The position numbers and the translations under genes are program-made. Source: Ornithinicoccus halotolerans (GTDB lineage: Bacteria > Actinomycetota > Actinomycetes > Actinomycetales > Dermatophilaceae). Taken from it: a stretch of DNA of 64,000 bases. The notes under the pieces were generated by a model, which worked only from the letters and a program-made list of their open reading frames with translations, did not search any database and was not told the DNA's origin. Position 1 is the first letter of the stretch, and each line of letters opens with the position of its first letter. Shown piece after piece: positions 57,361 to 64,000 of this stretch. The stretch spans positions 1-64,000 of the forward strand of contig NZ_WIQI01000005.1 of the NCBI RefSeq assembly GCF_009602535.1. The letters run 5' to 3'.

Positions 57361-58465
57361 ACTCGTTGACGTTGTCTGCCGTGACGGAGATCCACGCCTC
57401 GTTGCCGTAGATGACCTTGCCGTCGATGGCGACCTCCTCATAGCCCTGGACGCCGAGGTCGTCACCTTCCGAGATCTCCTCCCCGTCGAGCAGCCGCTGA
57501 GCCACCACGTTCATCGCCTCCCCGGCATCCGCCGGGTCCCAGAACGTGATGAGGTCGATGCTGCCGTTCTCGAGACCGGCGCGGGCGTCGTTCGGCACGC
57601 TGGTGCCGACCACGGCCACCTCGTCCGACAGCCCGGCCTCGTCAACCGCCTGCCCGACGCCGACCACATCCGTGGAGGCCGACCCCTGCACGCCCTTGAT
57701 GTCGGGGTAGGCGGACAGCAGCTCCTGCATCCGCTCATAGGCGATCTGGGAGTCGTCACTGGTCTCGACGATGTCCCCGACCATCTCCATGTCGGGGTAG
57801 TTCTCCTCCTGGTGCTCCTGGGCCGCCGTGACCCAGTCCATGTGGGTCGCCGAGCTCAGCGAACCGACCATGAGCGCGTACTGCCCCTCCTCGCCCATCC
57901 GCTCGGCGAGCTCGTCCATCAGGTTGCGGCCGTAGTCGTCGTTGCGGAAGGCCTCGAGGTCGTAGTCGGCGTTCTCGATCTCGGGCGCCTCGTGGGTGAC
58001 GACGACGATGTCATCCTGCATCGCCCGGCCGAGCACCTGCTCGACGGCGTCCGGCTGGAAGGGGACCACCGCCAGCGCGTCGACGCCTGAGGCCAGCAGG
58101 TCCTCCAGGACCCGGACCTGGGCGTTGGCGTCTGCCTGGCCAGAGCCCTGCATGTAGGCGTCGGCGCCGGTGCTCTCCGCGTAGCGGTCGACGCCCTCCT
58201 CCATGCGGTTGAACCAGGACACGCCGGTCAGCTTCGGCACGGTCACGATCGTGGGTCCGTCCCCGGAGCCGCCACCGGTGCTGCCGGTGGCGCCGCCGTC
58301 CTCGGCGGTCTCGCCGCCGCCTCCGCCGCCCTCGCTTTCGGGCTCTTCCTCGAGCGAACCGCACGAGGCGAGGGCGAGGGGTAGCGTCGCGGCGGCGGCC
58401 AGGGCGAGGGTGCGCCGGGCGGTCATGCGGCTAGCGGTGCGGAACAGTCGCAGCGGCGTGGTCAT
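57350..58465 (-). CDS. sugar-binding lipoprotein of the ABC transporter
   Basis: A 371-residue periplasmic-binding-protein type lipoprotein: signal with lipobox LALASC (Cys35), a 35-residue Gly/Glu/Ser linker, and a Peripla_BP_4 domain with VTVPKLTGVSWFNRMEEGVDRYAE, GVDALAVVPFQPDAVEQVL and VQGSASTDVVGVGQAVDEAG. Related to the rhamnose/autoinducer-2/erythritol-type binding proteins. ATG follows AGGAGGAGA, the strongest ribosome-binding site of the operon, as expected for the most abundant component. Confidence 0.9.
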   Translation of the reverse strand: MTTPLRLFRTASRMTARRTLALAAAATLPLALASCGSLEEEPESEGGGGGGETAEDGGATGSTGGGSGDGPTIVTVPKLTGVSWFNRMEEGVDRYAESTGADAYMQGSGQADANAQVRVLEDLLASGVDALAVVPFQPDAVEQVLGRAMQDDIVVVTHEAPEIENADYDLEAFRNDDYGRNLMDELAERMGEEGQYALMVGSLSSATHMDWVTAAQEHQEENYPDMEMVGDIVETSDDSQIAYERMQELLSAYPDIKGVQGSASTDVVGVGQAVDEAGLSDEVAVVGTSVPNDARAGLENGSIDLITFWDPADAGEAMNVVAQRLLDGEEISEGDDLGVQGYEEVAIDGKVIYGNEAWISVTADNVNEYDF

Positions 58466-58550
58466 GTGTCTCCTCCTGAGATCAGGCCCGGCAGGAGCCG
58501 GTGCCACGGGTGTGGGTGTCGACGGACACGGCGGGTAGCGGCTTGGCGAG

Positions 58551-60275
58551 TCAGAGTGCTGCCCTCACCTCCTCCAGGAGCCGGAGCAGGGCGACTGACC
58601 CCGGGTCCTGCTGTCCGATGCTGCGCTCGCCGAGCCAGCTGGCACGTCCGCGCTGTGACTGCCGCGCTGCTCCCTCGTGTACGGCCTCGGAGGCGCGCTC
58701 GACGAGCAGGTCCAGGAGGGACTGGGCGGAAGCGTGCTCAGTCGATGCCGACTCGAGCGTCTCGAGGACCGGGCTGAGGACGTCGACGACCGTCTTGTCA
58801 CCCACCTGGGCGCCACCCCGCTCCTGGATCCGGTGCAGCAGCCGTCTGGCCAGCAGCGCGGCCTCTGCACGACCGAACCGGTCGTGCTCGGCCAGGGCCA
58901 GGGAGGCGTTCACCAGCCCGCCCCCCATCAGGGCGGCATAGGTCGAGGGGTTGCCCCCGGCGAAGGCCGACCCCGCGACCCTGACGACCTCGGCGGGGTG
59001 GGCGTCCTCCGGGAGGGCGCCCACTGCGGAGCGAACGGCCTCCGCGCCGGTGCTGACGGTGACGCCGAGGTCACCATCACCGACCGCGGCGTCCAGCCGG
59101 CGCAGTTCCTCGGCGTGCTGGGGCCACCGCGCGACCGCGTTGAGCAGCACCTCCCGGAGCCGGCCGGGGGCGGGGCTACGCCGGACTGCTGCCGGCCCAG
59201 CGGCTGTTGCCCCGCTCTCGGGCGGCGTGGCCGCCGTCGGTTCCGGGTCCGTGGCGGGGGCTCGGCCGGGGGAGGCGCTGCCCTGGGAGAAGAACGGCGA
59301 CCGTGCCGGGGCGTCGATCAGCTCGGTGAGCTGCTCGTCCAGGTGCAGCACCGACAGCGAGGCGCCAGCCATCTCAAGGCTGGTGGCGTACTCGCCCACG
59401 TAGCGACGGTGCACCGCGATGCCGCGCTCCTGCAGCACCCGATGGGCGCGGCGGTAGATCAGGTAGAGCTCTTCCAGCGGAGTGGCGCCCAGGCCGTTGA
59501 CGAGCAGCGCGACGCGGTCTCCTTCGGTCAAGCCGAGTTCGCCCAGGATCTCGGTCAGGAACCGGTCAGTGATCTCATCGGCGGTCTCGAGGGGGCCGCG
59601 GTGCTGTCCCGGCTCGCCGTGAATCCCGATGCCGACCTCCATCTCACCGTCGTCGAGGGTGAAGGTCGGCTCGCCCGCCGCGGGGAGGATGGTGGGAGAC
59701 AGGCCCACCCCCATCGTCCGGGTGCGGTCGACGGTGTGCTGGGCCACGCGGGTCACCGCGTCCAGGTCCTCGCCGCGGGCCGCAGCGGCACCTGCTGTCT
59801 TGTAGGCGAAGATCAGCCCGGCTACCCCCCGTCGGGTTGCGGCCTTCTCCGGAGGCGCCGACAGGATGTCGTCGGTGCCCAGGACGGTGGTGGTGCGCAC
59901 ACCCTCGGCGGCCGCCAGGTCGGCAGCGATGTCGAAGTTGTAGACGTCACCGCCGTAGTTGCCGTAGAGGTACAGCACGCCCCCGCCGCTGTCGCTGGCC
60001 ATGGTCGCGGCGTGGATCTGCTCGGGCGACGGCGAGGAGAAGACGTTGCCGACGGCGACACCGGAGGCCAGCCCCTCACCGACGTAGCCGAGGAAGAAGG
60101 GAAGGTGGCCCGAGCCGCCGCCGGTGACGATGCCAACGCTCCCGGCGCCCGCGCTCGTGCGCACGAGCGCGCGCTGGTCGGCCGAGGCCGCGCGCAGCTG
60201 GTCGGGGTGGGCGAGCAGGATCCCGTCGATCACCTCGTCGACGAACGTCTCGGGGCTGTTGATGATCTTCTTCAT
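58551..60275 (-). CDS. dihydroxyacetone-kinase-type kinase, DhaK-DhaL fusion
   Basis: A 574-residue ATP-dependent kinase. DhaK half (1-330): TGGGSGHLPFFLGYVGEGL, GNYGGDVYNFD and the His219 in GIGIHGEPG that covalently binds the ketone or aldehyde substrate. Linker rich in Pro/Ala/Thr (331-370). DhaL half (371-574): DAAVGDGDLGVTVSTG coordinating Mg-ATP and MGGGLVNASL. Besides dihydroxyacetone, relatives phosphorylate tetruloses such as erythrulose. Encoded between BtpA-like and transport genes. Confidence 0.9.
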   Translation of the reverse strand: MKKIINSPETFVDEVIDGILLAHPDQLRAASADQRALVRTSAGAGSVGIVTGGGSGHLPFFLGYVGEGLASGVAVGNVFSSPSPEQIHAATMASDSGGGVLYLYGNYGGDVYNFDIAADLAAAEGVRTTTVLGTDDILSAPPEKAATRRGVAGLIFAYKTAGAAAARGEDLDAVTRVAQHTVDRTRTMGVGLSPTILPAAGEPTFTLDDGEMEVGIGIHGEPGQHRGPLETADEITDRFLTEILGELGLTEGDRVALLVNGLGATPLEELYLIYRRAHRVLQERGIAVHRRYVGEYATSLEMAGASLSVLHLDEQLTELIDAPARSPFFSQGSASPGRAPATDPEPTAATPPESGATAAGPAAVRRSPAPGRLREVLLNAVARWPQHAEELRRLDAAVGDGDLGVTVSTGAEAVRSAVGALPEDAHPAEVVRVAGSAFAGGNPSTYAALMGGGLVNASLALAEHDRFGRAEAALLARRLLHRIQERGGAQVGDKTVVDVLSPVLETLESASTEHASAQSLLDLLVERASEAVHEGAARQSQRGRASWLGERSIGQQDPGSVALLRLLEEVRAAL

Positions 60276-60297
60276 GGCGCTCCTCGCTGGGGTCGTG

Positions 60298-61098
60298 TCA
60301 GGCGGAACGAGCGGCGCGGACGAAGTCCGCGGCCCGCTCCGGGTCGACCGGGTTCCAGGTGTAGCCGTCCACCTTCAGCGCGGACCCGACGATCACGCCG
60401 TCGGCGTGCTGGAGGAAGGCCGCGATGGTGCTCGCGCGCGCGCCCGTGTTCAGCAGCACCGGCACCTCCTCGGGCACGCTCTCGCGCACCGCCGCGACGG
60501 CCTCGACGTCGGGCTGGCTTCCTGCCATCGGCCCGGAGACCAGGATGGCGTCGGCGAGGGAGGACACGACGGTGGAGCGTGCGACCTGCGGTGCGCTGCG
60601 CGACCCCAGCGAGGAGGCGAACTCCGGGGTGATGTTCATGAACACACCCAGGTCCTCCCGGTCGAGGTAGCGGCGCTGCCGCAGCGTCTCTGCACAGTTG
60701 GTGTTCCACAGCCCCATGTCCGACTCCCACACCCCGGTGGTGACCTCCCGGATGAAGCTGGCGTCCGTGGCCACGGCGGCGGCCAGGGCGATCCTGGGGT
60801 CCCAGAGGAAGTCGACGCCGTAGGGCACGGAGTCGGGACGGCACTCGGTCACGACCCGCGACATGAACGCGGCCGAGGCCGGGCTGCCCTCCAGCTCGTA
60901 CGGACGGTCGTTCTCGTTGCAGAACAGCACGGCGTCGAAACCCGCCGCGACGAGCGCGTCGACGTCGCGGCGCACGTGTTCGATGATCGCCCCCATCCCG
61001 GCCCCGTCATAGAGCGGTGTCCCGGGCAATGCGGGGACGTGCGCCATCGCGATCAGCGGCTGGTCGGTGTCGGGGAAGATGGTGCGGAAACGGGTCAC
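60298..61098 (-). CDS. BtpA/SgcQ-like TIM-barrel protein
   Basis: A 266-residue protein of the BtpA family: PLIAMAHVPALPGTPLYDGAGM at the N-terminus, DAVLFCNENDRPYE, and VLLNTGARASTIAAFLQHADGVIVGSALKVDG as the phosphate-binding-like C-terminal barrel part. BtpA was named for photosystem I biogenesis in cyanobacteria, but homologues such as E. coli SgcQ lie in sugar operons, and this one does too. Probable sugar-phosphate enzyme of unknown reaction. GTG start at 61098 after GGGAG. Confidence 0.85.
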   Translation of the reverse strand: MTRFRTIFPDTDQPLIAMAHVPALPGTPLYDGAGMGAIIEHVRRDVDALVAAGFDAVLFCNENDRPYELEGSPASAAFMSRVVTECRPDSVPYGVDFLWDPRIALAAAVATDASFIREVTTGVWESDMGLWNTNCAETLRQRRYLDREDLGVFMNITPEFASSLGSRSAPQVARSTVVSSLADAILVSGPMAGSQPDVEAVAAVRESVPEEVPVLLNTGARASTIAAFLQHADGVIVGSALKVDGYTWNPVDPERAADFVRAARSA

Positions 61099-61159
61099 CG
61101 TGTGTGCTCCCTGCTCTCGGTGTCGGGTCTGGTGGTGTCCCCGGAAGGCTCCGGGACGG

Positions 61160-62311
61160 TCAAGCGATGCCATGAGCGGTCTGGGCGGCGCCCCGGCTCA
61201 GGTCGAAGGCGTGGGCGCGGCGGGCGAACTCGGTCACCAGCGTGGCGGTGTGCTCGACGTCGCTGAGCTGGGCGGTCTCCACCGGCGAGTGGGTGTAGCG
61301 GCAGGGGATGCCCAGTGAGACTGCGGCGATCCCCTCCGCGGTGGCCATGGGGAGGTAGGAGGCGTCGTTGAGGCAGCCGATCACGGCGTCGTACTGCAGC
61401 GGGACCCCGGTGGCACCGGCGGCTTCCTCGACGCCCCGGACGAGTGCGGGGTGCGGGACCAGCCCACCCAGCGTGCCGCGGCCGTGGAAGGTCAGCCGGG
61501 ACAGCGAGGGTCCCAGCCCGAGCGAGGAGGTGCCCTGGCCGGACAGGTCGGGAGGGTCGGTGGCCGGCACGATGTCCGTGACCAGCGCGATATCGGGACG
61601 CAGCCGCTCGGCCATGGCCAGCGTGCCCTTCAGGTTGAACTCCTCCAGGCACGAGAAGACCACGTGCACCCGTGCGTCGGGCGGGTCCTCGGCCAGGTCG
61701 GTGAGAGCACGCATCATCGCTGCGACGCCCACCCTGTTGTCCAGCGACTTGCCCGAGAACCGGCCCCCGGTGAACTCGGTCCAGCTGGGGGCGTAGGTGA
61801 CGGGATCACCGACCCGCACGCCCGCGTGCTCGGCATCGGCGGCTGAGGAGAAGCCAGCGTCGAGGTACAGGTCGGTCGCCGGGTGAGCCACGTACTTCTC
61901 CGACGCATCGGTCAGGTGGTGCGCCTTGCTGCCGACCACGGCAGGCAGGTCACCACCCGCGGTGTGCACGACCAGGCGCAGCGCCGGCAGCACCCGCTCG
62001 GGCATGCCGCCTAGCCGGTGCACGCGCAGCCAGCCGTCCTCCTCGATCGCACGGATCACGAGGCCCAGCTCGTCCAGGTGGGCCACCAGCATCACGGCGG
62101 TGCCGGCGTCCTCGGGGCCGACCGACACGGCAACCTGACCCAGCCGGTCCACCTGCTGCTGCCAGCCACGGGCGGAGGACCAGCTGGACACCGCGGCGGT
62201 GAGCCGGTCCTCGTTGCCGGTCGGGGCAGCGACGGACGACAGCTCCCGGATCAGGCCCAGCAGGTCACCGTCCGGGGCCCACGACTCGGGCCCGATGTCG
62301 TCCGGCTGCAT
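61160..62311 (-). CDS. M42/M20-type metallohydrolase (FrvX/SgcX-like)
   Basis: A 383-residue M42-family protein with the two-metal site complete: LVAHLDELG (His78, Asp80), SLDNRVGVAAMM (Asp191), SCLEEFNLKG (Glu223, Glu224), VTDIVPATD (Asp246) and RYTHSPVE (His). Family members are aminopeptidases or, in sugar loci such as sgc and frv, proteins of unknown substrate annotated as endoglucanase/peptidase. First gene of the operon followed by the BtpA-like gene, the same pair as SgcX and SgcQ. Confidence 0.87.
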   Translation of the reverse strand: MQPDDIGPESWAPDGDLLGLIRELSSVAAPTGNEDRLTAAVSSWSSARGWQQQVDRLGQVAVSVGPEDAGTAVMLVAHLDELGLVIRAIEEDGWLRVHRLGGMPERVLPALRLVVHTAGGDLPAVVGSKAHHLTDASEKYVAHPATDLYLDAGFSSAADAEHAGVRVGDPVTYAPSWTEFTGGRFSGKSLDNRVGVAAMMRALTDLAEDPPDARVHVVFSCLEEFNLKGTLAMAERLRPDIALVTDIVPATDPPDLSGQGTSSLGLGPSLSRLTFHGRGTLGGLVPHPALVRGVEEAAGATGVPLQYDAVIGCLNDASYLPMATAEGIAAVSLGIPCRYTHSPVETAQLSDVEHTATLVTEFARRAHAFDLSRGAAQTAHGIA

Positions 62312-62356
62312 TGACGTCTCCCTCGTGGCTGGGGCTGCGCGATCTCCGGCTCACTC

Positions 62357-62372
62357 TGCACGACCTCGTGCA
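62357..62372. promoter_or_regulatory. palindrome TGCACGA-CC-TCGTGCA overlapping a promoter
   Basis: Seven-base perfect arms around CC in the divergent region between the M42 gene and the DeoR gene, directly followed by CATAAT (62371-62376), a good -10 hexamer for the plus strand. Confidence 0.5.
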
Positions 62373-62392
62373 TAATGACGAGGGTGGCCTCG

Positions 62393-62410
62393 GAAATGTG
62401 CGCGAAATGT
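62393..62410. promoter_or_regulatory. direct repeat GAAATGT, 11-base period, DeoR-type operator
   Basis: GAAATGT at 62393-62399 and 62404-62410. One-turn-spaced direct repeats of short AT-containing words are the usual site type of DeoR-family repressors; the DeoR gene starts 71 bases downstream. Confidence 0.5.
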
Positions 62411-62480
62411 TGCAGAACCAGGCAACCGGCTCCCGGTTCCGTGCAACGGATGCACGACTGGGCGGTGGTGGGGGGACGCG

Positions 62481-63254
62481 GTGCGGGCCACTGACCGTCG
62501 GGACGAGATCCTGCGCCTGGTGCGGGAGGAGGGGTACGTCAACGCCGCGGCCCTGGCCCAGCGGCTCAACGTCGACACCTCGACCGTGCGGCGCGACCTG
62601 GCGCGGCTGGAGCAGCTGGGGCTGGTCGACCGTAGCCACGGTGGTGCGATCCGGCGCCGTGACGAGCCGGAGGTGCCCTACCAGGTGAAGCTGGAGCAAC
62701 GCGTCGCCGAGAAGGAGGCCATCGGTCGCGCGGCCGCCGCGCAGGTCCCCGACGGCGGTTCCGTCATGCTCGACTCCGGGTCGACGACGCTCATGGTGGC
62801 CCGGGCGCTGTCCGGTCGGCGGAACCTGACCGTCGTGACCGCTGACGTACGCATCGCCGCCGAGCTGGTCACCCGTCCAGACGTGCGGCTGATCGTGCCT
62901 GGGGGAGAGTCGGTCCCGGACACCACCACGGTGGTGAGCCAGGAGGCGGTCGAGCTGGTGCAGCGGATGCACGTGGACCTGACGGTGCTGGGCGTCGATG
63001 CCCTCGACCGCGACGGCGCGACCAGCTTCACGAGTACCGTCGTGCCCCTCAAGCGCGCCATGATCGCCTCGGGCCGGCGGACCGTGATCGTGGCGGACAG
63101 CTCCAAGCTCGGCCGGCGCCAGCTGGTCCGGGTGGCCAGTCTGGAGGAGGTGGACGAGGTGATCACCGACGCGGGAGCCGATCCTCGCCTGGTCGACCAG
63201 TTCCCGGTCCCGGTCCAGGCGGTGGGGGCCGAAACGGAGAAGGTGGTGCGCTGA
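62481..63254 (+). CDS. DeoR-family transcriptional regulator
   Basis: A 257-residue DeoR regulator: N-terminal helix-turn-helix DRRDEILRLVREEGYVNAAALAQRLNVDTSTVRRDLARLEQLGLV, and the sugar-phosphate-binding domain with VMLDSGSTTLMVARAL, VTADVRIAAELV, VLGVDAL and VADSSKLGRRQLVRV. Ligands are typically sugar phosphates made by the kinases of the same locus. GTG start; the FGGY kinase start overlaps its stop (TGATG). Divergent from the seven-gene operon. Confidence 0.9.
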   Translation: MRATDRRDEILRLVREEGYVNAAALAQRLNVDTSTVRRDLARLEQLGLVDRSHGGAIRRRDEPEVPYQVKLEQRVAEKEAIGRAAAAQVPDGGSVMLDSGSTTLMVARALSGRRNLTVVTADVRIAAELVTRPDVRLIVPGGESVPDTTTVVSQEAVELVQRMHVDLTVLGVDALDRDGATSFTSTVVPLKRAMIASGRRTVIVADSSKLGRRQLVRVASLEEVDEVITDAGADPRLVDQFPVPVQAVGAETEKVVR

Positions 63255-64000
63255 TGTTCCTGGGGATCGACATCGGGACGGGGTCCTCCAAGGCCGTCCT
63301 CGCCAACGCCAAGGGTGCGGTGGTCCGCCAGGCGAGCCGCGGCCACCGCACCTGCACGCCGCGTCCCGGCTGGTACGAGCACGACGCCGACGGCGTCTGG
63401 TGGGACGACGTCGTCGCCCTGTGTCAGGAGGTGCTCCGGCCCGGCGAGGACGTCGAGGCGGTGGGGGTGAGCGGCATCGGGCCGGCTCTGGTCGTCACCG
63501 ACGCGGACGACCGGCCGCTGCGTCCGGGCATCCTCTACGGCATCGACACCCGTGCCGCTGCGCAGGCCGAGCAGGAGAACCAGCGCCTCGGAGAGGCGGC
63601 GATCCGCCGGCTGGGCAATCCGATCAGCACCCAGTCCGTAGGCCCCAAGCTGGCCTGGCTCCAGCAGCACGAGCCAGAGGTATGGAGCCGGGTCCGCCGG
63701 TGGTACTCGGCGCCGGGCTGGGTCGTGCGACAGCTGACGGGGGAGTACACGCTTGATCGCTATTCCGCCTCGGCCTCGGACCCGCTGTACGACATGACCA
63801 CGCGGGGGCTGTGGGACGAGGAGTGGGGCCGCTACCCACAGCTGGAGCGTCCACGGCTGGCAGAGTGTGCCGAGGTGGTCGGCGCCGTCAGGTCCGCCGC
63901 CGCCGAGGAGACCGGGATCCCAGTCGGGACGCCGGTGGTGGCCGGGACCATCGACGCCATGGCCGAGGCCTACAGCGCCGGCGTCACCACGGCGGGGGAC
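63254..64000 (+). CDS. FGGY-family carbohydrate kinase, 5-prime part (runs off window)
   Basis: The first 249 residues of an FGGY sugar kinase. ATP-site strand FLGIDIGTGSSKAVLAN, then RPGWYEHDADGVWWDDV, GVSGIGPALVVTD (substrate-side), ILYGIDTRAAAQAEQ with the catalytic Asp region, and GPKLAWLQQHEPEVW followed by DPLYDMTTRGLWDEEW. Substrates of the family are pentoses, hexuloses, glycerol and tetritols. Coupled to the DeoR gene by TGATG. The C-terminal ATPase half lies outside the window. Confidence 0.9.
   Translation, partial: MFLGIDIGTGSSKAVLANAKGAVVRQASRGHRTCTPRPGWYEHDADGVWWDDVVALCQEVLRPGEDVEAVGVSGIGPALVVTDADDRPLRPGILYGIDTRAAAQAEQENQRLGEAAIRRLGNPISTQSVGPKLAWLQQHEPEVWSRVRRWYSAPGWVVRQLTGEYTLDRYSASASDPLYDMTTRGLWDEEWGRYPQLERPRLAECAEVVGAVRSAAAEETGIPVGTPVVAGTIDAMAEAYSAGVTTAGD

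Noticed and set aside
1-64000. Search for CRISPR arrays, tRNA/rRNA genes, transposases and integrases
   Set aside because: No regularly spaced direct repeats, cloverleaf-like stretches, rRNA conserved cores or DDE/tyrosine-recombinase motifs were found by reading both strands.

Overview
The window is very GC-rich, almost fully coding DNA from a high-GC actinobacterium. A DUF222-type HNH-endonuclease-like protein, many GTG starts, PadR/GntR-FCD/DeoR regulators, LigD-type NHEJ proteins and a repeated leaderless-promoter signature all point that way. The overall flavour is Geodermatophilaceae-like (Blastococcus/Geodermatophilus/Modestobacter), but nothing here fixes the genus. No rRNA, tRNA, CRISPR array, prophage or insertion sequence was seen, and no stretch longer than about 300 bases lacks a gene.

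Layout. 0-9.6 kb: end fragment of a DUF222 protein, methyltransferase, AraC regulator, VOC protein, lipoprotein gamma-glutamyltransferase, a PadR-controlled ABC exporter operon, a phosphoesterase, a DUF429-RelA/SpoT fusion and a second VOC protein. 9.6-16.3 kb: a five-gene catabolic operon (permease, glutamine-synthetase-like ligase, class I amidotransferase-type hydrolase, aldehyde dehydrogenase, SDR) with a divergent FadR-type regulator; the enzyme set fits gamma-glutamylation of an amino alcohol such as ethanolamine. 16.4-25.5 kb: Nramp-like transporter, LmeA-like lipoprotein-type protein, NAD(P)-binding protein, aldo/keto reductase, DHFR-like reductase, a frameshifted alcohol dehydrogenase, an ABC-2 pair, a flavodoxin-like protein with a coupled leader ORF, and DUF1801.

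25.5-30.1 kb: a tightly overlapping operon (DUF3311, SSS symporter, GntR, class III CoA-transferase, HMG-CoA-lyase-like) for uptake and CoA-dependent cleavage of a carboxylic acid. 30.2-38.7 kb: methyltransferase, a sugar-type Gfo/Idh-DUF6807-cupin operon behind a LacI-type operator, LigD-like PE-Pol protein, GNAT and LarA. 38.8-53.7 kb: DUF2071, TldD/TldE, a DapA-like/ThDP enzyme pair, an exported serine hydrolase, Mut7-C, a beta-helix protein, DUF4177, a macro-plus-SIR2 protein (candidate defence NADase) and a NarL-type two-component system whose probable operator occurs in front of two genes of the window.

53.8-64.0 kb: a sugar locus. Seven genes on the minus strand (M42 peptidase-like, BtpA-like, dihydroxyacetone-kinase-like DhaK-DhaL fusion, sugar-binding lipoprotein, ATPase, two permeases) are divergent from a DeoR regulator and an FGGY kinase that runs off the end. 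The M42/BtpA/DeoR combination resembles the uncharacterised sgc locus of E. coli, here with an ABC transporter instead of a PTS.

Two window-wide signals stand out: the nonamer GGTAGCGGC occurs at least 22 times, equally on both strands; and about sixteen genes have a -10-like NANNNT hexamer 5-8 bases before the start codon, suggesting leaderless mRNAs.
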